From SG8-30 sp963695085 (GTDB lineage: Bacteria > Pseudomonadota > Gammaproteobacteria > Steroidobacterales > Steroidobacteraceae), in contig CAVOFV010000003.1 in NCBI GenBank assembly GCA_963695085.1, positions 310,001-374,000 on the forward strand: 64,000 bases of DNA, given 5' to 3'. Every line of letters starts with the position of its first letter. The stretch's first letter is position 1. Positions 18,802 through 27,921 of the stretch are shown here, one piece after another. The position numbers and the translations under genes were made by a program. Below the pieces are notes generated by a model. It worked only from the letters and a program-made list of their open reading frames with translations. It had not been told where the DNA came from and made no database searches.

Positions 18802-20289
18802 GTGAGTGAACAACAACTGTCGGACCTGTCCTTTACGAGCCTGCACCTGCCCGAATCGGTCGCGCGCGGCATCGCCGACGCCGGATTCGAGCGCTGCACG
18901 CCGATCCAGGCGCGGGCGCTGCCCCGCGCGCTGTCCGGGCTCGACGTTGCCGGCCAGGCGCAGACCGGCACCGGCAAGACTGCTGCCTTCCTGATCGCCA
19001 TCTTTGCGCGCCTGCTGCGCAACCCGCCGTCGCCGGACCGGCCGACATCGTCGCCACGCGCGCTGGTGCTGGCGCCGACTCGCGAACTGGCCGTGCAGAT
19101 TCACCATGACGCCGAGCTGCTGGTGCAGTACACCGGCCTGACGCTCGGGCTGGCCTACGGCGGCGTGGACTACGACAAGCAGCGCCGTCACATCGAGGCC
19201 GGCGTGGACGTGCTGATCGGCACGCCGGGGCGGATCATCGACTACTTCAAGCAGCATGTGTTCGACCTGCGCCATGCCGAAGTGATGGTCGTGGACGAGG
19301 CCGATCGCATGTTCGACCTCGGCTTCATCCGCGACATACGCTACCTGCTGCGCCGTTTGCCACCGCCCGAGCAGCGCCTCAGCATGCTGTTCTCGGCGAC
19401 GCTCTCGCAACGCGTGCTGGAGCTCGCCTACGAGCACATGAACGACCCCGAACTGATCCGCATCGAGCCGGAACGGGTCACCACCGAGCGCGTGCGCCAG
19501 ACCATCTATTTCCCGTCCATGGAGGAAAAGGCGCCGCTGCTCGTGCACCTGCTGCGCGGCAAGGACGCCACGCGCTGCATGGTATTCGTCAACACCAAGC
19601 GCGTCGCCGAGTACCTCGAGCGCAAGCTGCGCGCCAACGGCATCGTCGCCTCGGCGATGTCCGGTGACGTGCCGCAGGCACGCCGGCAACGCATGCTGCG
19701 CGATTTCCACGCCGGCAAGCTCGCGGTGCTGGTCGCCACGGACGTGGCCGCGCGCGGCCTGCACATCCCGGACGTCAGCCACGTCTTCAACTACGACCTG
19801 CCGCAGGATCCCTGGGACTATGTGCACCGCATCGGCCGCACGGCGCGCGCCGGCGCCGAGGGAGATGCCGTCAGTTTCGGCTGCGAGAACTACGTGATCA
19901 CGCTGCCGGAAATCGAGTCGTTCATCGGCCACAAGCTGCCGGTCGCCAGCTTCGACCCGCACGACCTGCCCGAGGTCGAGTCGGCGTCCAGGGTGCCACG
20001 GCACCACGACACGCAGTCATGGCTGGATCGTGGCAGCCGCGGCGGCGGCGGCAAGCGGCCGGCACCCGCCGGGCGTCGTGGCGGCCAGCGGCCGGCGCCG
20101 GCCGCACGGGGTGCCGGCACCCGCCACGCGGCACCCGCAGCACCCGCGGCACCCGCGGCACCCGCGGCGCAGGCATCGGCGGCCGGGACGCCGAAGCTCC
20201 AGGGCGATGGCAAGGCGCCGTCGCGCAAGCGCCGGCGCCGGCGTCGTGGCGCCGGACCGGGCGGCGGCCAGCCGCCAGTTCAACCCTGA
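18802..20289 (+). CDS. rhlB: DEAD-box RNA helicase RhlB
   Basis: ATP-dependent RNA helicase, a degradosome partner in E. coli. The 495-residue protein has the Q motif FERCTPIQARALP (29-41), Walker A AQTGTGKT (53-60), PTRELAVQ, the DEAD box in VVDEADRMFDLGF, FSATLS, and the C-terminal RecA motifs FVNTK, VATDVAARGLHIPDV and HRIGRTARAG. The last 95 or so residues form a Gly/Arg then Pro/Ala then Lys/Arg low-complexity tail encoded partly by a 9-base tandem repeat. Start GTG 18802 encodes MSEQQLSDL. The divergent position next to trxA-rho supports RhlB rather than another DEAD-box paralogue. Confidence 0.93.
   Translation: MSEQQLSDLSFTSLHLPESVARGIADAGFERCTPIQARALPRALSGLDVAGQAQTGTGKTAAFLIAIFARLLRNPPSPDRPTSSPRALVLAPTRELAVQIHHDAELLVQYTGLTLGLAYGGVDYDKQRRHIEAGVDVLIGTPGRIIDYFKQHVFDLRHAEVMVVDEADRMFDLGFIRDIRYLLRRLPPPEQRLSMLFSATLSQRVLELAYEHMNDPELIRIEPERVTTERVRQTIYFPSMEEKAPLLVHLLRGKDATRCMVFVNTKRVAEYLERKLRANGIVASAMSGDVPQARRQRMLRDFHAGKLAVLVATDVAARGLHIPDVSHVFNYDLPQDPWDYVHRIGRTARAGAEGDAVSFGCENYVITLPEIESFIGHKLPVASFDPHDLPEVESASRVPRHHDTQSWLDRGSRGGGGKRPAPAGRRGGQRPAPAARGAGTRHAAPAAPAAPAAPAAQASAAGTPKLQGDGKAPSRKRRRRRRGAGPGGGQPPVQP
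20131..20166 (+). repeat. Four tandem 9-base repeats within rhlB tail
   Basis: The unit GCACCCGCR is present four times head to tail. It encodes an Ala-Pro-Ala tract in the disordered tail of RhlB. The copy number could vary by slippage without breaking the frame. Confidence 0.85.
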
Positions 20290-20377
20290 GCCACGCGCGG
20301 CCGGTCCCCGCACACCGCCGCCACAGCCGTGACCGGGCGTCCGCCGGTTCCCTGTCAGGCCCGGCGGGACGGTGTCC

Positions 20378-20410
20378 ACCCGCTCCCGGCGCGGGGCGGG
20401 TTCTTCTTCC
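20378..20410 (+). terminator. Probable intrinsic terminator of rhlB
   Basis: A 9-bp GC-rich stem with one G-T pair (20378-20386 with 20393-20401, loop CGGCGC) is followed by TTCTTCTTCC. It lies about 90 bases after the rhlB stop and 50 bases before cysQ. The U tract is interrupted by C, so efficiency is uncertain. Confidence 0.55.
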
Positions 20411-20460
20411 ATGAACGTATGATATGAGGCGCGCCCCATTCTGAACGCTACGGACGACGC

Positions 20461-21261
20461 ATGACCCGGGATCTGCACGGCCTGTTGCTGGACACCGTCG
20501 CGCTGGCGCGCGAGGCGGGCCGGGCCGTCCTCGGCGTATACGCCTCCGCCTTCACGGTGCAGGCCAAGGACGATGCTTCGCCGCTGACCGAGGCCGACCT
20601 GCGCTCACAGGAGATCCTGTTGCGGGGCCTGCGGCAACTCGCGCCGGAAGTGCCGGTCCTGTCGGAAGAGGCCGAGTCGGCGCCGCGCGCGACGCGCGCC
20701 CGCTGGGACTGGTTGTGGGTCGTGGACCCCCTGGATGGCACGCGCGAGTTCGTGCAGCGCAACGGCGAGTTCACCGTCAACATTGCGCTGGTGCATGGCA
20801 ACCGCCCGGTGCTCGGCGTGGTGCACGCACCGGTGCTGGAACGGGACTACTACGCCTGCGAAGGCTACGGCGCCTTCTGCAGCGCGGACGACGGCGTGGG
20901 CCGGCCGATCAGGGTGCAGGTGCCCACCGCGCGTCCGGTGCGCGTCGTCGGCAGCCGTTCCCATCGGGGCTCGTCACTGGACGGGTTCCTCGAACGGCTC
21001 GGACCGCATGAGCTGGTCGAGGTCGGCAGTTCGCTGAAGTTCTGCCTGCTTGCCGAGGGCCGCGCGGACGTGTATCCGAGGCTCGGCCCGACCTGCGAGT
21101 GGGACACGGCTGCCGGACAGTGCGTACTCGAGCAGGCGGGCGGACAGGTCGTGGACCTGCAGGGCATGCCACTCGAATACAACGCCCGCGCAGGGCTGGT
21201 GAACCCTCATTTCATGGCCTTCGCGGATTCCCAGGTCGACTGGCGGGCGCTGACCGCATGA
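20461..21261 (+). CDS. cysQ: 3'(2'),5'-bisphosphate nucleotidase CysQ
   Basis: Removes toxic PAP left from sulfate activation, forming AMP. The 266-residue protein belongs to the inositol-monophosphatase superfamily with metal motif DPLDGTREF (about 90-98), the preceding EEAES segment for metal binding, and WDTAAGQCVLEQAGG (about 218-232). The VGSRSH and SSLKFCLLAEGRADVYPR segments are CysQ-like. It starts at ATG 20461, and the next gene overlaps its stop by four bases. Confidence 0.93.
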   Translation: MTRDLHGLLLDTVALAREAGRAVLGVYASAFTVQAKDDASPLTEADLRSQEILLRGLRQLAPEVPVLSEEAESAPRATRARWDWLWVVDPLDGTREFVQRNGEFTVNIALVHGNRPVLGVVHAPVLERDYYACEGYGAFCSADDGVGRPIRVQVPTARPVRVVGSRSHRGSSLDGFLERLGPHELVEVGSSLKFCLLAEGRADVYPRLGPTCEWDTAAGQCVLEQAGGQVVDLQGMPLEYNARAGLVNPHFMAFADSQVDWRALTA

Positions 21262-21572
21262 GCTGGGCAGTGTTCTCGGGGATCGTCGCGGTCATCCTGG
21301 CCGGATGGGCCTTTCACGCCAGCCTGGCCGCCCGCGAGCTGGCGAACCAGCTCGCCACCGACACCTGCCGGCAGGCCGACGTGCAATTGCTCGACGGCAC
21401 GGTTGCGCTGCTCAGGATCGGGCTTGCCCGGCCGGAACACGGAGGCTGGTCGCTGCGCCGCACCTACGTCTTCGACTACTCGGAAGACGGGTTCAACCGG
21501 CGCCGCGGCTTTGTCGTGCTGAGCGGCCTGCAGCTCGACAGCGTGGGCCTCGCGCCGAGGACCGTTCCGTGA
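21258..21572 (+). CDS. DUF3301 family protein
   Basis: Small protein of unknown function found in many gammaproteobacteria. The 104 residues start with one hydrophobic helix (VFSGIVAVILAGWAFHASL, about 5-23), followed by a compact domain containing CRQADVQLLDGTVALLRIGL and YVFDYSEDGFNRRRGFVVLSG, typical of DUF3301. It is probably anchored to the inner membrane. ATG 21258 overlaps the cysQ stop and its own stop overlaps the next start, so cysQ, this gene and the PHP gene are coupled. Confidence 0.85.
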   Translation: MSWAVFSGIVAVILAGWAFHASLAARELANQLATDTCRQADVQLLDGTVALLRIGLARPEHGGWSLRRTYVFDYSEDGFNRRRGFVVLSGLQLDSVGLAPRTVP

Positions 21573-22423
21573 TGCAGGGCGACATCGACCTGCACCTGCA
21601 TTCGCAGTCGTCCGACGGGCGGCTCGAAGCCGGCGAACTCGTGCGGCACGCCTACCGCTGCGGAGTCCGGCTCATGGCCCTGACCGACCACGACACCACG
21701 GCCGGCCTGGCCGCGGCGGCGGCGGCGGCGCGGCAGATCGGCATGGCATTCGTGCCGGGCATCGAGCTCTCCGCCGACTGGCGCGGCCGCACCGTGCATG
21801 TGCTCGGGCTCGGCATCGACCCGGAGATGGCAGGGCTGCGCGACGGCATTCGCCGGCTGGGCGTCGAACGCGAGCGGCGCGCCGACGCGATTGCCGTGCG
21901 CCTGGATGCGGCTGGGGCGCCCGGCAGCGAGGCGCTCGCCCACATCCGCGCCACGGCGCCGATGGTGACGCGCACCCATATTGCGCGCCGGCTGGCGGAA
22001 CTCGGCGCCGTGCGCAGCCTCGCCGAGGCGTTCGATCGCTACCTTGGCCGCGGCCGTCCGGCCGCGGTACGCTCGGTGTGGCCTGGCCTGGCGGAGGCCG
22101 TCGCCTGGGTGTGTGCCGCCGGCGGGATTGCCGCGCTGGCCCATCCCATGCGCTACACGCTGTCGGCGGGTGCGCGCCGCGAGCTGACCGGTGAATTTCG
22201 TGATGCGGGCGGCCGGGCCATCGAGGTAGTCTGCGGCGGGGGTTCCGCGACCCACCTGCAGCAGGCCACGTCGCTCGCGCATCGCTACGCCTTGTACGGG
22301 TCCATCGGTTCGGATTTCCACGACCCTGCGGTGCCGTGGAATCCTCCGGGGCGATTGGCTAAGCTGCCAGCCTCCGTCCGGCCCGTCTGGACGGACCCCG
22401 CATTTCCCGCCGGTTTCAACTGA
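21572..22423 (+). CDS. PHP-domain phosphoesterase (RNase AM/TrpH family)
   Basis: Related to E. coli YciV/RNase AM, a 5'-3' exoribonuclease that matures rRNA 5' ends and can act on 3',5'-bisphosphate nucleotides. The 283-residue protein shows the PHP metal motifs DLHLHSQSSDG (6-16), ALTDHDT (about 34-40), PGIELSAD (about 60-67), LAHPMRY and GSDFHDP. ATG 21572 overlaps the DUF3301 stop. Its place behind cysQ is suggestive, since both enzymes can handle bisphosphonucleotides, but that link is inference. Confidence 0.88.
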   Translation: MQGDIDLHLHSQSSDGRLEAGELVRHAYRCGVRLMALTDHDTTAGLAAAAAAARQIGMAFVPGIELSADWRGRTVHVLGLGIDPEMAGLRDGIRRLGVERERRADAIAVRLDAAGAPGSEALAHIRATAPMVTRTHIARRLAELGAVRSLAEAFDRYLGRGRPAAVRSVWPGLAEAVAWVCAAGGIAALAHPMRYTLSAGARRELTGEFRDAGGRAIEVVCGGGSATHLQQATSLAHRYALYGSIGSDFHDPAVPWNPPGRLAKLPASVRPVWTDPAFPAGFN

Positions 22424-22429
22424 GGCCGC

Positions 22430-22654
22430 ATGAGCGCAGACGACACCAACGTCGACACCAAGCTGTTCGAGCAGATCCAGAAGCTGCGCGAGTTGCGCAT
22501 CGAGCACCGCGACCTCGACGACGTCATCATCAGGCTGTCGATGGATGTCTACGTCGACGAACTGCAGCTGCGCCGGCTGAAGAAGAGAAAGCTCCTGCTG
22601 AAGGACCAGATCACCAAGCTCGAGAGCGAGCTGATCCCGGACATGAACGCGTGA
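22430..22654 (+). CDS. YdcH-like DUF465 small coiled-coil protein
   Basis: A 74-residue, highly charged helical protein of the DUF465/YdcH type. It contains FEQIQKLRELRIEHRDLDDVI and LQLRRLKKRKLLLKDQITKLE in order, the second being the conserved basic helix of the family. The function is unknown. It begins seven bases after the PHP gene and is likely part of the same transcript. Confidence 0.82.
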   Translation: MSADDTNVDTKLFEQIQKLRELRIEHRDLDDVIIRLSMDVYVDELQLRRLKKRKLLLKDQITKLESELIPDMNA

Positions 22655-22697
22655 CGCCCCTGCCCGCCGCGCCGCGCCGAGGTACCCGCCCGCCGCC

Positions 22698-24047
22698 ATG
22701 AGCAGGCTTGCCGAAGTCATCGAGCGGCTGTTCACCGCCGCCCATGTCGCCCAGCTGGCCGCGCTGGCGGTCGCCGCCATGGTGGCATGGCTCGGCCACG
22801 GCATCACGAAGCGCTGGTACCTGACCCGCTCCGAGACCGGCATCCGCCTGAGCGGCCTGCTGCTGGAAGCGCTCGTGGTCGTCTCGCCCTACGTCGCGGC
22901 GCTCGCCGCGCTGGCCGTGGCCCGCTCGCTGATCGCGGCGGCGGCGCTCGACACTGCGCTGCTGGCGCACGCCTTGCGGCTGGCGATCGCCTTGATCATC
23001 GTGCGACTGGCCGTCTTCGGGCTGCGCCGGTCGGTCTCGCCGACGCCGCGCTTCAAGCATCTCGAGAACCGCGTCGCGCTGGGCATCTGGGCGGTGGTGG
23101 CCGCGCAGATGCTGGGCTGGTTCGACGCCGTCGTCACGGCGCTCGACTCGGTCGGCCTGTCCGCGGGCGCGAGCCGCATCAGTGTCTGGTCGGTGCTGGC
23201 CGCCCTGTTCACCGTGTCGATCTGCGTCATCGCTGGCGTGTGGGTGGCGCGCTGGCTGGACCGGCGGATATCCACCATCGAGGCCCTCGCGCCCTCCACG
23301 CGCGTCGGCGTCACCAAGACCGCCTACGCCTTCTTCATCGGCCTGGGCATCCTGCTGGGCCTGCGCGCCTCGGGCGTCGATCTCACCGCGCTGGCCGTGT
23401 TCTCCGGCGCGATCGGCCTCGGCCTCGGCTTCGGCCTGCAGGCGATCGCGGCGAACTTCGTCAGCGGCTTCGTGCTGCTGGTCGACAAGTCGATCAAGCC
23501 GGGCGACGTCATCAGTTTTACGGGCACGACCGGCACGAGCACCACGGGTTTCGGCTGGGTCGAATCGCTGCGTGGCCGTTACATCGTGGTGCGCGACCGC
23601 GACGGCGTCGCCACACTGGTGCCGAACCAGAGCGTCATCACCAACCCGGTCATCAACTGGAGTTATGGCCACCCCAAGGTCCGGCTGCGGCTGCCGGTCC
23701 GCATCAGCTACCGCGACGATGCGGAGCTGGCGCTGGCGTTGCTGCTGGAGGCAGCCAGCGAGCATCCGCGCATCCTGACCGATCCGCTGCCCGTGTCGCG
23801 GCTGATGGAGTTCGCGGAGTACGGCATGGAGGTCGAACTGCGCTTCTGGATCGGCGACCCGGCCGAGGGCGTCAACAACGTGCGCTCCGACGTCAATCGC
23901 AAGATCTGGGCATTGTTCCGCCGGCACGGCATCACGATCCCGCCGGCACAACGTGAAATCAGGATCCTCGAGGGCGGCGCGTCCGCGTCGACCCTGGCGC
24001 CGCCGCAGCGCGGACCGGTCGAGCCGACCCGCGACGGCCAGGACTGA
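22698..24047 (+). CDS. Mechanosensitive ion channel, MscS family
   Basis: Inner-membrane tension-gated channel. The 449-residue protein has several N-terminal helices (about residues 15-35, 55-75, 85-110, 125-150, 165-190, 210-235). The pore-lining, beta-domain hallmark follows: GAIGLGLGFGLQAIAANF (about 237-254), FVLLVDKSIKPGDVISF and VPNQSVITNPVINWS. It is longer than MscS (286) but shorter than MscK, so it has extra N-terminal helices. Start ATG 22698. arfB begins eight bases after its stop. Confidence 0.92.
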   Translation: MSRLAEVIERLFTAAHVAQLAALAVAAMVAWLGHGITKRWYLTRSETGIRLSGLLLEALVVVSPYVAALAALAVARSLIAAAALDTALLAHALRLAIALIIVRLAVFGLRRSVSPTPRFKHLENRVALGIWAVVAAQMLGWFDAVVTALDSVGLSAGASRISVWSVLAALFTVSICVIAGVWVARWLDRRISTIEALAPSTRVGVTKTAYAFFIGLGILLGLRASGVDLTALAVFSGAIGLGLGFGLQAIAANFVSGFVLLVDKSIKPGDVISFTGTTGTSTTGFGWVESLRGRYIVVRDRDGVATLVPNQSVITNPVINWSYGHPKVRLRLPVRISYRDDAELALALLLEAASEHPRILTDPLPVSRLMEFAEYGMEVELRFWIGDPAEGVNNVRSDVNRKIWALFRRHGITIPPAQREIRILEGGASASTLAPPQRGPVEPTRDGQD

Positions 24048-24054
24048 GCCGGCC

Positions 24055-24471
24055 GTGGCCGCCAGCGGCGACACCCTGATTCCGCCTGCCGAGTACCAGC
24101 TCGCCTGGGTACGCTCGCCGGGTCCCGGCGGCCAGAATGTCAACAAGCTGTCCACGGCCTGCCAGTTGCGGTTCCAGGTCGGCGCCACCTCGCTGCTGGA
24201 CGAGGACGGCCGCGCACGCCTGCGGCGGCTGGCCGGGCGGCGCCTGACGCTCGATGACGAGATCGTGATCCAGGCTCGTCGCCACCGCACCCGGGAGGCC
24301 AACCTGCGTGACGCGCTGGCGCGGCTGGTGGAACTGGTGGAAGCCGCAGCCGTCAGGCCGCGCGTGCGACGCAAGACGCGGCCGACCCGCGGCTCGCAGG
24401 AACGGCGCCTGGCCGGCAAGAAGCACCGCCAGTCGACCAAGCGCCTGCGCGGCCGCCCCGGACCCGACTGA
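24055..24471 (+). CDS. arfB: Alternative ribosome-rescue factor ArfB (peptidyl-tRNA hydrolase)
   Basis: Rescues stalled ribosomes by hydrolysing peptidyl-tRNA. The 138-residue protein has the catalytic GGQ (25-27) in SPGPGGQNVNKLSTACQLRF and the basic C-terminal tail (TRGSQERRLAGKKHRQSTKRLRG, near 113-135, split by eye) that enters the empty mRNA channel, as in E. coli YaeJ. GTG 24055 is the first start after the channel gene. An earlier in-frame ATG would overlap mscS by about 100 bases. It converges with the RND gene, six bases away. Confidence 0.93.
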   Translation: MAASGDTLIPPAEYQLAWVRSPGPGGQNVNKLSTACQLRFQVGATSLLDEDGRARLRRLAGRRLTLDDEIVIQARRHRTREANLRDALARLVELVEAAAVRPRVRRKTRPTRGSQERRLAGKKHRQSTKRLRGRPGPD

Positions 24472-24477
24472 CCGCGA

Positions 24478-26862
24478 TCAGCTCGCCTTCGACTTGTACG
24501 CCAGCGGCAGCAGCCAGGCGCCGAGCGCCGGCAGCAACAGCATCGCACCCAGCATGTTCACCAGGAACATGAAGGTCAGCATCATGCCGACGTCGGCCTG
24601 GAACTTCAGCGGCGAGAAGGCCCAGGTGGCCACGCCGATCGCCAGCGTCACGCCGGTGAAGAAGATCGCGGCGCCGGTCACCCGCAGCGCGCCGTAGTAG
24701 GCGTCGTGCACGTTGTCGCCGCGTCGCAGGAACTCCTGCATGCGGCTGAACAGGTAAATGCCGTAGTCCACGCCGATGCCCGCGCCGAGCGCCACCATCG
24801 GCAGCGTATTGACCTTGAGCCCGATGCCGACGATGGCCATCACGGCATAGACCAGCACCGAAACCAGCGTCAGCGGCACCATCACCAGCACCGTGCCGAT
24901 CACGGACCTGAAGTTGATGAGGCACATGATCGTGACCGCGGCGAACACCCAGCCGAGGATCACGAACTCCTTGGCCATGACCTCCTCGTTCTGCGCCGCC
25001 ATGACGCCGACGTTGCCGGTCGCGAGGCGGTACTTGACGCCCTCGGTCGGATTGTCGATGCGGTACTGCTTGACCGCCGCAATCACGCGCTCGATGGTCT
25101 CCGCGCGATGGTCGGCCAGGAACAGCACGACCGGCATCACGCTGCAATCGCGGTTCAGCAGCCCGGTGCTCGTCTCCACGTAGCCCTGCGCCTGCACCAG
25201 TTGCCGCTCGTCGCGCGGCAGGTTGCGCCACTTCAGGCTGCCCTCGCTCCAGCCGGCGCTGATGACCTTTGATACGCCCGCCAGGCTCAGCACGTCGCGC
25301 ACCCCTTCGACGTTCTGCATGTGCCACGCAAAGCGATCGATGGAGTCGATGATGCGGTGGTCGATGCAGCCGTTCGGCTCGGTCTCGACGATGACGTTCA
25401 GGATGTCCGTGCCGATCGAGAACTTGGAGGTGATCAGCACGCTGTCCTTGTTGTAGCGCGAGTCCGGCCGTAGTTCAGGAACACCCGCCTGGGTGTCGCC
25501 GATCGGCGTTTCGCTGCCCTTGATGACGCCGAACACTCCCAGCACCGCGGCGATCGCGATGATGATCGTCGCCGGACCACGGTCGGTGATCCGCACCAGC
25601 CGGTCCCACAGCTTCTTCAGGCGCTGCTGCCGCACCTCGACACGCTTGCGATAACGGTCGGTGATCGGCACGAATGACACCAGCACCGGCAGCAGCACCA
25701 GGTCCGTCAGGATGATGACGCCGATGCCGAGGCTCGCGGTGATGGCCATCTCCTGGATCACCTGCACGGGGATCAGCAGGATGGTGATGAAGCCCACCAG
25801 GTTGGCGAGCAGCGCCACGATGGCCGGCAGGAACAGCAGCCGGAAGGTGCGCCGCGCCGCCTCGTTGCAGTCGGCACCCTCCATGGCCGCGTCGCTGACG
25901 GCGCTGATCTTCTGCACGCCGTGACTGGTGCCTATGGCGAAGATGATGAACGGCACCAGGATGCCGAGCGGGTCAACGCCGTAGCCGAGCAGCACCAGCA
26001 GCCCCAGCATCCACACCATCGCGACCAGCGACGACACGACCGGCACCAGCGCAATGCGCAGCGACTGTATGTACACCCACACGAACAGCAGCGTCAGCAC
26101 GACCGTGACGATCGCGAAAGTGACGACCGACATCGCGCCGTCGGCGACGTCGCCCACCACCTTGGCGAAGCCGATCATGTGCACCGATACCGGCACCTCC
26201 ACCGTGACCTCGAGCCCGTTCTCCTGGATCTGCTGCCGCACCTTCTGCTCGAGCGAGCGCGAAATCGCGATATAGTCGATCGGCTTGCCGGTTTCTGGGT
26301 CCGCGTCCAGCAACTGGGCGCTGACCATGGCCCCGGAGAAGTCGTTGGCGACCAGCCGGCCGACGATGCCGGCCTTGAGGATGTTCTCCCTGACCTGATT
26401 CAGCCCACGCTCGTCGGCCGTGAAGTCCGACGGGATCACGTCACCGGCCTGGATGCCCCCCTCGACGACCTCCGTGTAGCGCGTGTTCGGCGTCCACAGC
26501 GACTGCACCCGCGCGCGGTCCACGCCCTTGATGAAGAACACCTCGTCGGTCGCGATCTTGAGCGCCGAGAAGAACTGCGGCGTGAACATGTCGCCGTCAC
26601 GCGCCATCAGCGCGATCAACAGCCGGTTGGCGCCGCCGAAATCCGTCTTGTGGTCGAGGTAGGTCTGGATGTACTCGTGTTCGAGCGGCAGTTGCTTGGT
26701 GAAATTCGTGTCCAGCCTGAGGCCGCTCGCGGCCAGCCAGCCGAACGCCACGGTCAGCAGCGCGAACAGCCCGAGTATCAGCCCCCGGTGACCGAAGACA
26801 TAGGGCTCAAGCCGCTCTGCCAGCGTCGGCCCACCTTCCTTGCGCGTTTCATTGACATGCAT
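24478..26862 (-). CDS. MMPL-type RND superfamily inner-membrane transporter
   Basis: Predicted exporter of hydrophobic or lipid substrates (COG1033-like, related in form to HpnN and MmpL). The 794-residue protein has an N-terminal helix (about 30-50), a large periplasmic loop, a six-helix block (about 240-420, with GTSHGVQ and a VLLALLANLVGFITIL-like helix), a second periplasmic loop, and a second six-helix block (about 630-785, with ALGAGIGVDYGIYLFSRM). ATG 26862 is chosen because GAGGTG lies in front. A GTG at 26871 that overlaps the upstream stop is the alternative. It is the last gene of the DUF1302-DUF1329-YCF48-RND operon. The substrate is not determinable here. Confidence 0.88.
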   Translation of the reverse strand: MHVNETRKEGGPTLAERLEPYVFGHRGLILGLFALLTVAFGWLAASGLRLDTNFTKQLPLEHEYIQTYLDHKTDFGGANRLLIALMARDGDMFTPQFFSALKIATDEVFFIKGVDRARVQSLWTPNTRYTEVVEGGIQAGDVIPSDFTADERGLNQVRENILKAGIVGRLVANDFSGAMVSAQLLDADPETGKPIDYIAISRSLEQKVRQQIQENGLEVTVEVPVSVHMIGFAKVVGDVADGAMSVVTFAIVTVVLTLLFVWVYIQSLRIALVPVVSSLVAMVWMLGLLVLLGYGVDPLGILVPFIIFAIGTSHGVQKISAVSDAAMEGADCNEAARRTFRLLFLPAIVALLANLVGFITILLIPVQVIQEMAITASLGIGVIILTDLVLLPVLVSFVPITDRYRKRVEVRQQRLKKLWDRLVRITDRGPATIIIAIAAVLGVFGVIKGSETPIGDTQAGVPELRPDSRYNKDSVLITSKFSIGTDILNVIVETEPNGCIDHRIIDSIDRFAWHMQNVEGVRDVLSLAGVSKVISAGWSEGSLKWRNLPRDERQLVQAQGYVETSTGLLNRDCSVMPVVLFLADHRAETIERVIAAVKQYRIDNPTEGVKYRLATGNVGVMAAQNEEVMAKEFVILGWVFAAVTIMCLINFRSVIGTVLVMVPLTLVSVLVYAVMAIVGIGLKVNTLPMVALGAGIGVDYGIYLFSRMQEFLRRGDNVHDAYYGALRVTGAAIFFTGVTLAIGVATWAFSPLKFQADVGMMLTFMFLVNMLGAMLLLPALGAWLLPLAYKSKAS

Positions 26863-26867
26863 GCCGC

Positions 26868-27896
26868 TCACCTCAATCCGGGCACGGCCAGGCGGCGTAC
26901 GCCCGCCTCGCCTGCCACGACGACCTGCCCGCCCCCGACCCAGAGCGGCGAAGACAGCGCCTTGCGGTCGTCCTGCTGCGTGTACGTGAAGCTCATGCCG
27001 CCGTCGGTGCTGACCAGCAGCACGCCATTCAGGCCGGCGATGATCACCGTGTCCGGCGCCGGGCGGATGGCCGAGTTCAGCAGCGCGGTGGTGCCGGTCT
27101 CGAGCTTCCGCCAGGTCATGCCGCCGTCTTCCGACCGGAACAGGTGGCCGCGCAGGCCGAAAGCCAGCAGCGCGTCGCCGTCGAGCGGCAGGATCCCGTA
27201 ATACGAGCCGTCATACGGTGACGGCAACTCGCTCCAGGTCCGCCCTGAGTCGTCCGAGCGGAACAGCCGGCCCGCCTCGGCGGCCAGGTAGAGTCGCGAG
27301 CCCGGACCGCGCACGATGGCGTTCAGGTGGAAATCGAAACCCATGTCCACTTCAGCGTTGTAGTCGTCCGGATCCGACGCCGGCAACGGGCCGCCCAGCG
27401 GCGCCGGCGTGAAAGGCACCTCGACCCAGCTGCGGCCCCCGTCGTTGCTCTGGTACATGGCGCCGTACGCACCGACGGCCAGGCCGTAGTCCGCGTCTGC
27501 AAACCACACGTCCAGCAGCGGGCGCATGTTCTCCGGCGCGTAATGGGTGCGCTGCCAGGTATCGCCGCCATCCTCGGTGCGCAGGATGACCTCGTCGTGG
27601 CCGACCGCCCAGCCGTGGCGCTGGTCCGCGAAATAGGCGGCCGTCAGGTTGGCCCTGGCGGGCACCTGTACCTGGGTCCAGGTCAGCCCGGCATCCGTCG
27701 AGAACAACACGTGGCCGCGCTCGCCGACCGCGACCAGGCGCGGGCCGGCTTCGACCACATCTATGAGCAGCGACTTGACCGCCAGCGGCGCGATGATGGA
27801 CGGTTGCGCCGAGGCGTCGTCCGCCAGCTGCGCCCAGGCCGTGGCTGGCATCAGTACGGCCAGCGTGACGGCTACCGCAACGACCCGGGAGTGCAT
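26868..27896 (-). CDS. YCF48/BNR-type periplasmic beta-propeller protein
   Basis: A 342-residue protein with a signal peptide (1-22, cleavage near AWA-QL) and repeated blades carrying the BNR/YCF48 pattern. Examples are FSTDAGLTWTQVQ, LRTEDGGDTWQRT, YQSNDGGRSWVEV, FRSDDSGRTWSEL, FRSEDGGMTWRKL and VSTDGGMSFTYT, so about six to seven Asp-box repeats. YCF48/HCF136 helps assemble photosystem II, but here it accompanies an RND transporter and is more likely a periplasmic assembly or adaptor factor (inference). ATG 27896 follows a GGGGGG tract; an ATG six bases earlier is possible. Confidence 0.85.
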   Translation of the reverse strand: MHSRVVAVAVTLAVLMPATAWAQLADDASAQPSIIAPLAVKSLLIDVVEAGPRLVAVGERGHVLFSTDAGLTWTQVQVPARANLTAAYFADQRHGWAVGHDEVILRTEDGGDTWQRTHYAPENMRPLLDVWFADADYGLAVGAYGAMYQSNDGGRSWVEVPFTPAPLGGPLPASDPDDYNAEVDMGFDFHLNAIVRGPGSRLYLAAEAGRLFRSDDSGRTWSELPSPYDGSYYGILPLDGDALLAFGLRGHLFRSEDGGMTWRKLETGTTALLNSAIRPAPDTVIIAGLNGVLLVSTDGGMSFTYTQQDDRKALSSPLWVGGGQVVVAGEAGVRRLAVPGLR

Positions 27897-27921
27897 GGTC
27901 ATCCCCCCCTTGATACGTAAT

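Noticed and set aside
20131..20166. CRISPR-like tandem repeat
   Set aside because: The repeats are 9 bases with no spacers and lie inside a coding tail.
24478..26862. Assigning the RND protein as a multidrug AcrB-type pump
   Set aside because: Length (about 794) and two MMPL-type blocks differ from AcrB (about 1030), and no membrane-fusion protein or TolC-like gene is adjacent.
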